NCBI RefSeq assembly: GCF_900635815.1 | Contig: NZ_LR134173.1 | Location: forward strand, 1,458,001-1,522,000 | Length of the DNA: 64,000 nucleotides | Source: Legionella cherrii | Lineage (GTDB): Bacteria > Pseudomonadota > Gammaproteobacteria > Legionellales > Legionellaceae | Direction of reading: 5' to 3' | Shown here: one piece after another, positions 18,355 to 27,596 of the stretch | How positions within the stretch are numbered: the first letter of the stretch is position 1 | How the letters are laid out: each line of letters starts with the position of its first letter | The notes under the pieces: generated by a model | What the model was told of the DNA's origin: nothing | Databases searched by the model: none | Seen by the model: only the letters and a program-made list of their open reading frames with translations | Position numbers and translations under genes: made by a program

Positions 18355-18825
18355 TTAAGCTTTGCCTTCTTTTTGTTTTTCTGCAAGTTGTTGCATGTAC
18401 AGCGCATCAAAATTAATCGGTGCCAGTACCAGTTGTGGGAAACTGCCACGAATTACTTGGGAAGTAATTGCTTCCCGAGCATAAGGGAATAAAATATTAG
18501 GGCAGAAACTGTTTAGCAAATGATCCAGTTGATTTGCTGGAGCGCCTTGAATGGTGAAAATACCGGCTTGTTTTACTTCAACAAGGAACGCAGTTGTTTT
18601 GTTATTGGTTACTGTGGCAGTAACTGTTAATACTACTTCAAAAACACCTTCTTCCAGTTTTGTATTGGTGGTATTGAGCTCAAGATTCAGTTCAGGTTCC
18701 CATTGTTGCTGAAATACAGCTGGGGTATTAGGCGTTTCAAAAGATAAATCTTTAGTATAAATCCTTTGAATCATGAATTGTGTTTCATTTTGATTTTGTT
18801 GCGCCTGGTTTGCTTGATCGTTCAT
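18355..18825 (-). CDS. secB: protein-export chaperone SecB
   Basis: Tetrameric cytoplasmic chaperone that keeps preproteins unfolded and hands them to SecA. Family signatures [19 protein letters not shown] (about 17-35), [21 protein letters not shown] and the C-terminal [20 protein letters not shown] are all present. 156 residues is normal. The N-terminal 15 residues are a Gln/Asn-rich tail. Seven bases separate it from grxC upstream, indicating co-transcription. Confidence 0.96.
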   Translation of the reverse strand: MNDQANQAQQNQNETQFMIQRIYTKDLSFETPNTPAVFQQQWEPELNLELNTTNTKLEEGVFEVVLTVTATVTNNKTTAFLVEVKQAGIFTIQGAPANQLDHLLNSFCPNILFPYAREAITSQVIRGSFPQLVLAPINFDALYMQQLAEKQKEGKA

Positions 18826-18832
18826 GTTGTTG

Positions 18833-19087
18833 TTATCCTCTTAGTAATTTATCGAGATTCCCCTGAGCATCCAGGGCATATAAATCATCGCAGCCACCCA
18901 CATGCTGGCCATTAATGAAAATTTGTGGAACAGTACGTCTGCCACTTTTGGTTATCATTTCATCACGTAATTCGGGTTGTACATCAACACGAATTTCTGT
19001 GAATGAAACCTGTTTTTGTTGCAATAACTCTTTGGCTCGGACACAGTAAGGACAATATGCGGTACTGTAAATAATGACTTCAGCCAT
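18833..19087 (-). CDS. grxC: glutaredoxin 3
   Basis: Glutathione-dependent dithiol reductant for disulfides. Active site [12 protein letters not shown] (Cys at about 12 and 15), the TVPQIF cis-proline loop and the [10 protein letters not shown] glutathione-binding loop are present; 84 residues is the standard grxC length. It sits between the rhodanese gene (3-base gap) and secB (7-base gap) in a tight operon. Confidence 0.95.
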   Translation of the reverse strand: MAEVIIYSTAYCPYCVRAKELLQQKQVSFTEIRVDVQPELRDEMITKSGRRTVPQIFINGQHVGGCDDLYALDAQGNLDKLLRG

Positions 19088-19090
19088 AAT

Positions 19091-19510
19091 TTATTTTCCT
19101 TTAACTAAGGGTAACTCGGCATTTTGCCAAGCAGCGATTCCACCACCTAACACGTGGGGCTGGTAGCCTTGAGCACGAATTTTATTGGCAACAGCCTGAG
19201 CATCAAAAGCGCGTGAGGCGATCAGAATAATGGGTTTATTTTTATATTTCTCCATTTTCTGTTGTTCAAAATCTTCGCTTTTAGCATGGATCGAATCAAT
19301 TATGTGTCCTTTCGAAAACGCTTCTTTGTCACGCAAGTCAATGACCACAGCATTTTCATGATTGATTAAATCGACAGCGGCTTGAGGGGTTAATTCCTTT
19401 GCTTTCCTTTTTTGGGTGATTAATTCGTTGATAAAAGTTAATAATAAAATCACGATAAAGGCAAGCCATAGCTGCCAATGATGGATGATAAATTGACTAA
19501 AGTGTTCCAT
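19091..19510 (-). CDS. membrane-anchored rhodanese-like protein, YibN type, lacking the catalytic cysteine
   Basis: One N-terminal transmembrane helix (about 9-28 from the ATG at 19510) is followed by a single rhodanese domain (AVVIDLRDKEAFSKGHI... GGGIAAWQNAELPL). The active-site loop, which normally reads C-x-x-G-x-R, is IASRAFDAQ here, and the whole protein contains no cysteine, so it cannot be a sulfurtransferase. Position next to grxC-secB matches E. coli yibN. I chose the ATG at 19510 because it has GAGAGAA upstream; a GTG at 19549 would add 13 residues but lacks a ribosome-binding site. Confidence 0.85.
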   Translation of the reverse strand: MEHFSQFIIHHWQLWLAFIVILLLTFINELITQKRKAKELTPQAAVDLINHENAVVIDLRDKEAFSKGHIIDSIHAKSEDFEQQKMEKYKNKPIILIASRAFDAQAVANKIRAQGYQPHVLGGGIAAWQNAELPLVKGK

Positions 19511-19630
19511 GTTCTCTCTTGCATATTTTATTAATTTGGGAATTATCACCAGAATGAGGCATTAACGCAAGTCACAGAACTATTTTCTATGTCCCGGCGG
19601 CACCTTATAGCGAAACCCGGGATCTTTTAC

Positions 19631-19709
19631 GGTTATCCCGAGGGTGGCGAGAGCGCTATTGCAATTGGGTGCTACAGGGTGGTGAGCTTTCGGCGTGCTT
19701 GGGATGACG
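19631..19709. repeat. family A repeat, diverged
   Basis: Left arm TTATCCCGAGGGTGGCGAGAG and right arm ending CGTGCTTGGGATGACG, with a hairpin GAAACCCGGGAT just before. Lies in the 200-base gap between smrB and the rhodanese gene; nothing else seen there. Confidence 0.5.
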
Positions 19710-19712
19710 TAA

Positions 19713-20258
19713 TTATCGGTTTCTCTTAAGCAGCACATAAACTGCACCACTTCCTCCATCCTTGGGTAAGGCACTGTGAAAAGCCAAAACCTCATCTAAC
19801 TGGGGCAGCCAACGATTGAGTAAATTTTTAATCACAGGGGGGGCTCCTTGGTAACCGCCCTTACCGTGAATAATTAAAATGCATCTGCTGTTCTTTTCGG
19901 CCTGGGTTTGAATAAATTGGCATAAGGTATCGCGGGCATTTTCACTTTTTAGTCCATGCAAATCCAAGCGGGCTTCCCATGGGATTTGGCCATGTCTTAA
20001 TGCTTTAAATCGTTGGCTGGCAAGGCTGGGATGAGAATAAGATAAAATGGTTTCGGAAAGAACCGTGTCAACAATCATATCGGATAAGTAATACTTCTTT
20101 TTTTCGTATGTTGCCTGGGGTGTACTTTTTTTAGGCTGGACTGAAGGCTTTGGTTGAGCCACTTTGACCTGCTTTGATTGTTTCTGCAATGGTTTTACAG
20201 AACGCATGTGTTCGCGAAACAAGGCTTTGTCTTCATCGGACAAAAAATCGTCAGCCAT
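19713..20258 (-). CDS. smrB: Smr-domain endonuclease SmrB (YfcN type)
   Basis: Ribosome-rescue factor that in E. coli cuts mRNA between collided ribosomes. The 181-residue protein has a charged N-terminal tail and a C-terminal Smr domain with intact LDLHGLK (about 91-97) and IIHGKGG (about 122-128) motifs and the ending GGSGAVYVLLKRNR. It is divergent from prmB-aroC, as yfcN is in E. coli, which supports the specific name. A degenerate paralogue lies 3.5 kb away at 23778. Confidence 0.9.
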   Translation of the reverse strand: MADDFLSDEDKALFREHMRSVKPLQKQSKQVKVAQPKPSVQPKKSTPQATYEKKKYYLSDMIVDTVLSETILSYSHPSLASQRFKALRHGQIPWEARLDLHGLKSENARDTLCQFIQTQAEKNSRCILIIHGKGGYQGAPPVIKNLLNRWLPQLDEVLAFHSALPKDGGSGAVYVLLKRNR

Positions 20259-20414
20259 ATTTTACTAAAAATAATAAGTGATATGAGAAGTATAACCCGG
20301 GTTTCGCTGTGCTGCACTCAAATCCGAGTTTTCATCAAGGTAAAACATACAACTACTTTTGTTGATTAACATAGGGTACAATTTGTACTTTTTCTGGATG
20401 AGAATTGACCCCCC

Positions 20415-21332
20415 ATGAGCAAATATATACTTAAGGAAACGGAAGAATTAGTTACGATTTTGGATTTTTTACGTTTTAGTGTGTCCTGTGCAACTCATGC
20501 GAATTTATATTATGGCCATGGCACCGATAATGCTTGGGACGATATGCATTCATTAATCCTGAGAAGCTTGTCTTTGCCTTATGATTTAGACCCCAATTGG
20601 CTTAATGCACGTTTAACTACCAGTGAAAAAAAATATTTACACCAACAATTGGAAAAGCGAATTAATCAACGCGTACCAGTGCCTTATTTGATCAAAGAAG
20701 CTTATTTTTGTGATATTCCCTTTTATGTGGATGAACGAGTTCTTATACCGCGTTCACCAATGGCAGAACTGATTAAAAATGAATTTTCTCCCTGGGTCGA
20801 TGCGGAAAAAGTACATCGTATTTTGGATTTGTGTACGGGCAGCGGATGCATTGCGATTGCCTGTTGTTATGCTTTTCCTCAGGCAGAAGTTGATGCAGTC
20901 GATATTTCTAGTGAAGCGCTTGCTGTTGCTGCGAGGAATCGCGAACAGTTAGGGGTTGAAGAGCAACTGACGTTAATTGAGTCTGATTGTTTTTCCAAAG
21001 TACCAAAGGTAGGCTATGATTTAATTGTCAGTAATCCTCCTTATGTTGGTAAGGAAGAGATGCAGACTTTACCTGATGAATTCCGTCATGAACCTGTTTT
21101 AGCTTTGGAAACTGGCAATAATGGATTAGCTATTGTTGAAACAATTCTGCACAATGCGTCTGAGTATTTAAATGAAGCGGGTGTCCTGATTGTAGAAGTA
21201 GGGAATAGTGAGGAGGCTTTATGCGATGCCTATCCCGATGTTCCTTTTACCTGGCTTGAAATGAGCCATGGAGGACAAGGTATATTTTTATTAACGAAGC
21301 AGCAGTTAGACGAGTATTTTAATGTCCGGTAA
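20415..21332 (+). CDS. prmB: 50S ribosomal protein L3 glutamine methyltransferase PrmB
   Basis: SAM-dependent N5-glutamine methyltransferase modifying ribosomal protein L3. Motif I is [15 protein letters not shown] (about 135-149), and the substrate-glutamine motif SNPPYV (about 210-215) is intact. The N-terminal helical domain and 305-residue length fit PrmB rather than PrmC (about 280). Its end overlaps the aroC start by 11 bases, so translation is coupled; the same pair occurs in E. coli. Confidence 0.93.
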   Translation: MSKYILKETEELVTILDFLRFSVSCATHANLYYGHGTDNAWDDMHSLILRSLSLPYDLDPNWLNARLTTSEKKYLHQQLEKRINQRVPVPYLIKEAYFCDIPFYVDERVLIPRSPMAELIKNEFSPWVDAEKVHRILDLCTGSGCIAIACCYAFPQAEVDAVDISSEALAVAARNREQLGVEEQLTLIESDCFSKVPKVGYDLIVSNPPYVGKEEMQTLPDEFRHEPVLALETGNNGLAIVETILHNASEYLNEAGVLIVEVGNSEEALCDAYPDVPFTWLEMSHGGQGIFLLTKQQLDEYFNVR

Positions 21333-22378
21333 TACATTTGGAACTTTATTTACGGTAACAACATTTGGTGAAAGCCATGGTCCGGCCATTGGCTGTGTGG
21401 TCGATGGCTGCCCACCCGGATTAATGTTGCAGGAAGAAGACATTCAACCATTTCTCGATAAACGCAAGCCAGGCCAATCCAAATATACAACACAACGCCG
21501 TGAGGAAGACAAAGTACAAATCCTTTCTGGTGTATTTGAAGGTAAAACGACAGGCGCGCCTATTGCCTTATTGATTCATAATACCGATCAACGATCTCGG
21601 GACTATGAAGAAATCAAAAATTTATTTCGACCAGGCCACGCAGATTTTACTTATCACCATAAATACGGTCATCGAGATTATCGCGGTGGCGGGCGTTCTT
21701 CAGCGCGAGAGACTGCGGCACGCGTAGCAGCCGGCGCGATTGCACGTTTGTATTTGCAACGTCATTTAAATTTGGTAATAGTGGGTTACTTACAGCAAAT
21801 GGGCGATTTGATTCTGGACTTTGTTGATGAGACGGAGATCCCTAACAATCCTTTTTTCTGTCCAAATAATACTCAAATCCAGGATCTTGAGGAGGCAATT
21901 GAACACTTAAGACGTCGAGGCGATTCAGTGGGGGCCCGGGTTAAAGTGATCGCAAAAAATATGCCTGTAGGATTAGGTGACCCTGTATTTGATAGACTGG
22001 ATGCAACATTAGCTTATGCTATGATGTCAATTAACGCAGTTAAAGGCGTCGAAGTGGGGGCAGGGTTTTGCGTCGGTAAATCAGTTAGGTTCTGTGCATC
22101 GAGATGAAATGACTCGTCAGGGTTTTCTCAGTAATAATGCGGGTGGAATTTTGGGTGGTATTTCTACAGGACAAAATGTAGAAGTAAGTATTGCATTAAA
22201 GCCTACTTCAAGCATTATTACCCCAGGAAGGACGATCAATACTTCTGGGGACGAAGTGACTGTAGTGACTAAGGGTCGGCATGATCCTTGTGTAGGAATT
22301 AGGGCTGTGCCTATAGCTGAAGCAATGATGGCTTTGGTGCTGATGGATCACTATTTGAGAAATAAGGCATTATCCTAA
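21322..22378 (+). pseudogene. aroC: chorismate synthase, interrupted by a 1-base frameshift (probably intact in the cell)
   Basis: Final shikimate-pathway enzyme (EPSP to chorismate, FMN-dependent). The first frame runs from [20 protein letters not shown] through [21 protein letters not shown] to GVEVGAGF and then goes out of register. The conserved continuation [14 protein letters not shown]...[16 protein letters not shown] is found in the next frame and runs to 22378. Removing one T from TTTT at 22066-22069 restores a normal protein of about 351 residues. There are no other defects, and the gene is essential for aromatic amino acid synthesis, so a sequencing error is the simplest explanation. 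Confidence 0.9.
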
Positions 22379-22395
22379 ACTCTCCTTAATTATTT

Positions 22396-22430
22396 CCCTT
22401 TTCCCCGAAGCAGGAGAAGGGAGTTTTTTT
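22396..22430 (+). terminator. intrinsic terminator after aroC
   Basis: Nine-base stem CCCTTTTCC/GGAGAAGGG (one G-T pair) with an 8-base loop, followed by AG and seven T residues. The stem appears to be built from a remnant family B repeat. It ends the smrB-divergent prmB-aroC unit. Confidence 0.75.
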
Positions 22431-22480
22431 CCCTTCTCCCATGGAGAAAAAATGATAAAAGAATTCAGAAGAGGTTAATC

Positions 22481-23504
22481 ATGAGCAGAGAATTAAATAT
22501 AGCGATTGTTGGTGCTACTGGGGCAGTTGGTGAAACTTTTCTAACCGTATTGGAAGAACGAAATTTTCCTATAAAAAACCTTTATCCATTAGCAAGTTCT
22601 CGTTCTGTGGGTAAAACAGTAGAATATAGAAATGAACAATTTGATGTAATAGATCTGGCTGAGTTTGATTTCAGTAAAGCGGATATCGCTTTATTCTCAG
22701 CAGGTGGTTCTGTATCTAAAGAATATGCACCCAAAGCTGCTGCAAGTGGATGTGTGGTGGTCGATAATAGTTCTTGCTTTCGTTATGAAGAGGACATTCC
22801 TTTAGTCGTTCCCGAAGTCAATCCTCACCGTATTATTGACTATAAAAATAGAGGCATTATTGCCAACCCCAATTGTTCTACGATTCAGATGGTTGTTGCC
22901 TTGAAGCCTATATATGATGCGGTAGGAATTGCTCGAATTAATGTGGCGACGTATCAATCAGTTTCTGGTACGGGAAAGAAAGCGATTAGTGAGCTTGTTT
23001 CCCAAGTAGGTGATCTTTTGAATGGTCGGCCTGCGAATATCAATGTGTACCCACAACAGATTGCTTTTAATGCGATTCCGCACATTGATCAGTTTGAAGA
23101 GAATGGATATACCCGCGAAGAGATGAAAATGGTGTGGGAAACACGTAAAATTATGGAAGATGACAGTATCATGGTCAATCCTACTGCAGTTAGAGTACCT
23201 GTTATTTACGGCCATTCTGAAGCCATTCATTTGGAATTAAAAAAGCCCTTAACTGCTGACGAGGCGCGTAAGATTCTTTCTAAAGCTCCAGGAGTGAAAG
23301 TCGTTGATAATGTGGCTAAGGCAAGTTATCCCACTGTTCTTAAAAACGCTATAGGGCATGATGAGGTGTTTGTTGGACGAATTCGGCAAGATATTTCTCA
23401 TCCTAATGGATTAAAATATGTGGGTCGTTGCGGATAATATTCGCAAAGGTGCGGCATCCAATGCAGTACAAATTGCTGAAATTTTGCAAAGAGAATTTTT
23501 GTAA
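22481..23504 (+). pseudogene. asd: aspartate-semialdehyde dehydrogenase, interrupted by a 1-base frameshift (probably intact in the cell)
   Basis: Makes L-aspartate-4-semialdehyde for lysine, diaminopimelate, methionine and threonine. NADP motif GATGAVGETFL (about 10-20), catalytic cysteine in NPNCSTIQMV (about 128-137) and the later GHSEAIHLEL are intact. The frame stops at 23437 just after RIRQDISHPNGL. One A too many in AAAA at 23413-23416 explains this: with three A residues the frame continues MWVVADNIRKGAASNAVQIA and stops at 23502-23504, giving about 340 residues. ATG start with GAGG upstream. Confidence 0.9.
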
Positions 23505-23541
23505 GATATTTTGTGCGTTATTGTAGCCTGAATGATAGGCC

Positions 23542-23621
23542 CGTCTTCCCGAACGCTAGTGAGGGATCTCCGCAGTACTGTGTATGATGACGAGAGATCC
23601 CTCGTAGCACTCGGGATGACG
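23542..23621. repeat. dispersed palindromic repeat, family A, well preserved
   Basis: Arms CGTCTTCCCGAACGCTAGTGA and TCGTAGCACTCGGGATGACG, with inner arms GAGGGATCTC and GAGAGATCCCTC flanking a short centre. Followed by a short GATTACACTGCACTAATCC hairpin (family C like) at 23634-23652. Lies downstream of asd and could act as its transcript end. Confidence 0.7.
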
Positions 23622-23777
23622 TCTAAAGATCCCGGATTACACTGCACTAATCCGGGCTACAAAACATCCAGGCTTCAAGAATCACATTTTTTGTACAATA
23701 AGCAGAACTTTAAAAAAATCCTCCTACTTTTTGCAACCTAAGTTATACTTTGATTAACATGATTGGATTTTTAAACT

Positions 23778-24539
23778 ATGCTAAATGAATATTATTTAAC
23801 CGATGATATTGAAGAGCCTGTTCTTGCAAGTAGTGTTTTAGCTTATGTGACACCCAATGTTTCTGGTAAGCGGTTTAATGAATTAAAAACTGCGCAAATT
23901 CCTTGGGAAGCAAAACTGGATCTTTCAAATTTAAAGCCAGATGATGCGCGTCGGGCTTTGTTGGAATTTATTCTAAAACAGGTAAAGAAGAATAAACATA
24001 CCTTACTTATTGTCCATGGTACACAAAGCGCTAGAAATGCTCCCCCTCTGCTAAAGAATTTAGTGAATCACTGGTTACAGCAAATCCAAGAGGTCATTGC
24101 GTTTCATAGCGCGAAGCCTAGTGATGGTGGTACTGGTGCGGTGTATGTTTTACTTAAAAGAGTATCGGATCTTCCTGTATTCACTCGTACGGAAAGCTCT
24201 TCCTTTTTAGTTGTTGAAACTAAAGCTATGGAGCGACAGAGGCGTCTGGCTGAACAGCAAGGTGAGCGGCGAATGGCGTCGGTGAAAGCTCGTGAACACT
24301 CCAATTATGAGGCTCAACCGGGTCTTGAAGGGGAGTTGCAAAATAATATTTTGCAACATCCTGCGTTAGACAGCCAGCGTTTTGATGGCATTGATGCACC
24401 TTTAAATCCTGAACCTCCTTTAAATACGGATGCGCGACGCGAATACGATAATGAACGACGCAATCAGGAGCAAGAAAAACAACTGCGTTTAGGTAATATG
24501 CCTCGATTCACTAATACACCTAAACCTAGAGGTCCTTAA
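23778..24539 (+). CDS. degenerate Smr-domain protein, SmrB paralogue with extra C-terminus, coupled to ankH
   Basis: Residues 14-130 align along their length with SmrB at 19713: shared phrases include IPWEA(K/R)LDL, APP(L/V)(L/I)KNL, GG(T/S)GAVYVLLKR. The two functional Smr motifs are changed, however: LDLHGLK has become LDLSNLK, and HGKGG has become HGTQS. Nuclease activity is therefore unlikely. A C-terminal tail of about 120 residues, rich in Arg, Glu and Gln and partly coiled, is absent from SmrB. The stop codon overlaps the ankH ATG (TAATG), so the two proteins are made together. It may be an effector partner or chaperone for AnkH; that is inference. Confidence 0.75.
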   Translation: MLNEYYLTDDIEEPVLASSVLAYVTPNVSGKRFNELKTAQIPWEAKLDLSNLKPDDARRALLEFILKQVKKNKHTLLIVHGTQSARNAPPLLKNLVNHWLQQIQEVIAFHSAKPSDGGTGAVYVLLKRVSDLPVFTRTESSSFLVVETKAMERQRRLAEQQGERRMASVKAREHSNYEAQPGLEGELQNNILQHPALDSQRFDGIDAPLNPEPPLNTDARREYDNERRNQEQEKQLRLGNMPRFTNTPKPRGP

Positions 24540-25942
24540 TGACAATTGCAAGTGACATAATCAGCCATCGAATGCCTGATTTTGAAGCTTATCTTCGAGC
24601 AGGGGAATCGTTGGATGACATTGATGAATATGGTTTTACACCCTTAATTGAGTGTGCTATTACACGCCAAACGCACATTGCTGAGCAATTAATTGTTCGT
24701 AAAGTCAATGTGAATAAAGCCGACGTGACTGGGCGTACCCCCTTACATTGGGCGGTGGATAATAATGATGTCGAAATGGCGCAATTGTTATTAAATAGTG
24801 GCGCAGATCCCAATGCCTATACGCGCAATGGACTTTCTGTATTGGTTTATCCAGTATTGCGCGGTCAAGAGACGCTTAAACGGTTACTCTATCAATATGG
24901 AGCTAAACTTGATTTTGCCCTTGATTTCATTAACGGCAAACTTATTGGGCATCGTTTTGAGTTGCAAGGGGATGTTGATATAGTCAATGCCAAGGGCGAA
25001 TTTATTGAACTGGATTATGAAGGTTTTATCCTTGAATTTACTGTTGCCGTGATAAGGGATGCTTTAAGACGTTTTATCAGCAGCTATTCAACACGCCATT
25101 TACGAGACTATTTTCCATTGGCTTACGTCATTATCGATGGCTTTACGCTTGCAGAGGAGCTTTTACAATATCAGCACTTGCCTTATTTGAACGAACAACA
25201 AATACGACGGGTGCAGGAATTTTTAAAAGCACCTATGTTGATTCTTCCTGCAGCCAGTCGCGGCCATGCTATGGGATTTATTCGTTTTGGTCCATGGTGG
25301 GCTAAAATTGATCGCGGTGAAAACAGCTTACAGGAGGGGAGTGTTAATATCTATAAAATGAGTAATCCCGAAGCCTTGAATGTTCGTTTTCTGCAAGATT
25401 TTCTTTATAAAAAACAACCGAGACGTTATTTCCATCAAGTAATTAACCAGCAATTAGGGTTGATTCCCGTCGCAAAAATGCCAATTAGTTCGCAAATTAG
25501 TGGTAATTGCTCTTGGGCCAATATACAGGCGATTGTTGCAGTTGCTTATGCCATTCAAGAATTACAAAAGAATAATTTTATTAATTTCGATCCAGCGATG
25601 AGCTTTTATGATGAGTGGGTATCTTGGGACAAGGAACGAGCTATCGATGAATGCATTCAACGTTTTTATTTGGCTAATCCTCTCCGTAAAGCCAGTATTG
25701 CCGCCATGTTAGGTGGCGTTTTATTCCAAGCCTGTCATTATAACAATGCGCGCCATTTGGAAATGGCAGAGAAAATACTCAAGATTCTCACCTTGCCTGA
25801 TTATGAATACATTTTAAAAAGTTATCTTGAAGAGTATTGCATCAAACGGTTAACCAAAAAAGGGAATAATTTACTCAAAATTCTTGATGATTGCGGTATC
25901 AATCCCAATATCGGTGTGAATCCCATTGCCACCGATTTATGA
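24539..25942 (+). CDS. ankH: ankyrin-repeat effector AnkH/LegA3 homologue with cysteine-protease-like domain
   Basis: Homologue of the Dot/Icm effector AnkH (LegA3), one of the few effectors conserved across Legionella; the 467-residue length agrees. Ankyrin units occupy about 28-125 (YGFTPLIECAITRQ, TGRTPLHWAVDNNDVEMAQLLLN, GADPNAY). The second half has a His-containing strand RGHAMGFIRFG (His 243), an acidic residue at Asp 257, and QISGNCSWAN with Gln 319 and Cys 324, an order (His-Asp-Gln-Cys) like clan CE cysteine proteases. The start ATG overlaps the stop of the Smr-like gene. Assigned from remembered family features, not a search. Confidence 0.85.
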   Translation: MTIASDIISHRMPDFEAYLRAGESLDDIDEYGFTPLIECAITRQTHIAEQLIVRKVNVNKADVTGRTPLHWAVDNNDVEMAQLLLNSGADPNAYTRNGLSVLVYPVLRGQETLKRLLYQYGAKLDFALDFINGKLIGHRFELQGDVDIVNAKGEFIELDYEGFILEFTVAVIRDALRRFISSYSTRHLRDYFPLAYVIIDGFTLAEELLQYQHLPYLNEQQIRRVQEFLKAPMLILPAASRGHAMGFIRFGPWWAKIDRGENSLQEGSVNIYKMSNPEALNVRFLQDFLYKKQPRRYFHQVINQQLGLIPVAKMPISSQISGNCSWANIQAIVAVAYAIQELQKNNFINFDPAMSFYDEWVSWDKERAIDECIQRFYLANPLRKASIAAMLGGVLFQACHYNNARHLEMAEKILKILTLPDYEYILKSYLEEYCIKRLTKKGNNLLKILDDCGINPNIGVNPIATDL

Positions 25943-26072
25943 TTGGAATTGGACGTAGCGAGGGATGACGGTTTCCCTTTAACCAGCCTACGATCCTACA
26001 GTTTTTCATTACCCCCACTTTTTCAACTATACTCAAAATGTACGAATTATCGATTAAGATAAGGAGATCATC

Positions 26073-26255
26073 ATGTTAAAGTGGGCGCTCATTTTTTTGG
26101 TAGTCGCCATTGTTGCAGGTTTATTTGGTTTTCGCGGCATTGCGTCCACGGCAACCAGTATTGCCAAAGTACTCTTCTTTTTGTTTATCGTTATTTTCTT
26201 GGCATTTTTAATTTTGAGTTTATTTGGAACCACATCACTTAATGCGGTGCCGTAG
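26073..26255 (+). CDS. DUF1328 (YtjA-like) small membrane protein, 60 aa
   Basis: Two hydrophobic helices (about 4-24 and 30-52) separated by the signature [17 protein letters not shown] typical of DUF1328 proteins, which are widespread, of unknown role and often stress-associated. AAGGAG lies 6-7 bases before the ATG. Stand-alone gene after ankH. Confidence 0.85.
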   Translation: MLKWALIFLVVAIVAGLFGFRGIASTATSIAKVLFFLFIVIFLAFLILSLFGTTSLNAVP

Positions 26256-26284
26256 ATTTGGCCTAGGCGAACTAAAGGACCCTC

Positions 26285-26313
26285 ATCATCCCTCGTTAGA
26301 CTCGGGATGATGA
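26285..26313. repeat. short family A palindrome
   Basis: CATCATCCCTCGTTAGACTCGGGATGATG-like inverted repeat (arms of about 11 bases) between the convergent DUF1328 and alcohol dehydrogenase genes; may form a bidirectional hairpin terminator-like structure. Confidence 0.6.
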
Positions 26314-26323
26314 GCGGGAGTTA

Positions 26324-27367
26324 TCATAGAGTGGCGATATCAATGACAAAACGATAGCGGACATCGCTTTTTAGGACACGTTCATAAGCTTCGTTAACTT
26401 GTTCTATGGGAATTAGTTCAATATCGGACACAATGTTGTGTTTGCCACAAAAATCGAGCATTTCCTGGGTTTCTTTAATTCCGCCAATTATCGAACCAGC
26501 CAGACTTCTACGTTTCGCTATCAGAGAAAATGCATTCAGTGGAACAGACTCTTCTGGAATACCAACAACAACCATGGTTCCATCGCGTTTGAGTAATTGG
26601 ATGTAATCATTCCAATCGATTTTAGCGGAAACAGTACAGATAATGAGATCAAAAGAATTGTTTAACTTTTTGAAGGTTTGAGGATCCGATGTAGCAAAAA
26701 AATGATCGGCACCCATGCGTCTGCCATCAGCTTCTTTGCTGAGCGAATGACTCAAAACGGTCACTTCAGCTCCCATTGCATGCGCCAGTTTGACGCCCAT
26801 ATGTCCAAGTCCACCCAAACCTAAAATACCAACACGTTTTCCAGGACCAATCTGCCAATGCTTTAAGGGGGAGTAGAGGGTTATTCCTGCACAAAGCAAC
26901 GGTGCAGCTGCGTCCATAGGCAAGTTTTCAGGAATGTTCAAAACATAATTTTCGTCTACAACAATTTGGGTAGAGTAGCCGCCTTGAGCCAAATTACCGT
27001 GACGTTTTTCCACATTATTATAGGTTAAAGTCATTCCTACTTCGCAAAACTGTTCCAATCCTTCATGACAGCTGTCGCATTGCCGGCACGAATCAACAAA
27101 ACAACCGACACCCACGCGGTCGCCTACTTTAAACTTAGTGACCGATGGACCTACTTGACTGACTACACCCACAATTTCATGACCTGGAACCATTGGAAAT
27201 AAGGAACCACCCCATTCATCTTTTATCTGATGAATGTCTGAGTGACAGATGCCACAGTAATGAATGTCAATCAGCACGTCATTTGTTCCAACATCACGAC
27301 GCTCAAATGAATAAGGTTTAAGAGGGGCTTTTGCACTTTGAGCCGCATAACCTTTTACGGGTATCAT
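26324..27367 (-). CDS. zinc-dependent NADP(H) alcohol dehydrogenase / aldehyde reductase (YahK-like)
   Basis: Medium-chain dehydrogenase of the cinnamyl-alcohol/YahK branch, which reduces aldehydes with NADPH. Catalytic zinc ligands are in [10 protein letters not shown] (about 37-46) and PGHEIVGVV (about 61-69); the structural zinc cysteines are in [15 protein letters not shown] (about 94-108). The nucleotide fold is [16 protein letters not shown] (about 174-189). 347 residues is normal, and the start has AAGGAGA upstream. Single-gene unit; natural substrate not predictable. Confidence 0.9.
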   Translation of the reverse strand: MIPVKGYAAQSAKAPLKPYSFERRDVGTNDVLIDIHYCGICHSDIHQIKDEWGGSLFPMVPGHEIVGVVSQVGPSVTKFKVGDRVGVGCFVDSCRQCDSCHEGLEQFCEVGMTLTYNNVEKRHGNLAQGGYSTQIVVDENYVLNIPENLPMDAAAPLLCAGITLYSPLKHWQIGPGKRVGILGLGGLGHMGVKLAHAMGAEVTVLSHSLSKEADGRRMGADHFFATSDPQTFKKLNNSFDLIICTVSAKIDWNDYIQLLKRDGTMVVVGIPEESVPLNAFSLIAKRRSLAGSIIGGIKETQEMLDFCGKHNIVSDIELIPIEQVNEAYERVLKSDVRYRFVIDIATL

Positions 27368-27509
27368 CTAAAACTCTCCTTGTTATGTCGAATTATTTTT
27401 CTTTTACTAATGAAGGTGAAGTCCTTTATTCGTGGAGTATCCCTTTCTGGGATCGCTCCTGAATTGTAGCCAGGGTGAAGACAAGGCCCTAAGACGGGGG
27501 ACTATTTGC

Positions 27510-27579
27510 CGTCATCCCGAATGCAACGAGGGATCTCCCGTCATAACAACCTGCTATCGGGGAGATCTTTTGTGTCATC
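27510..27579. repeat. dispersed palindromic repeat, family A, well preserved
   Basis: CGTCATCCCGAATGCAACGA, GGGATCTCCCGTCATAACAA, then GGGGAGATC...TGTCATCA. It lies directly downstream of rne on its transcript strand and could serve as a 3' stabilising or terminating hairpin. A GTAGCCAGGGTGAAG fragment of family C precedes it at 27466. Confidence 0.7.
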
Positions 27580-27596
27580 AGGCTAAAGAGTCCGCT

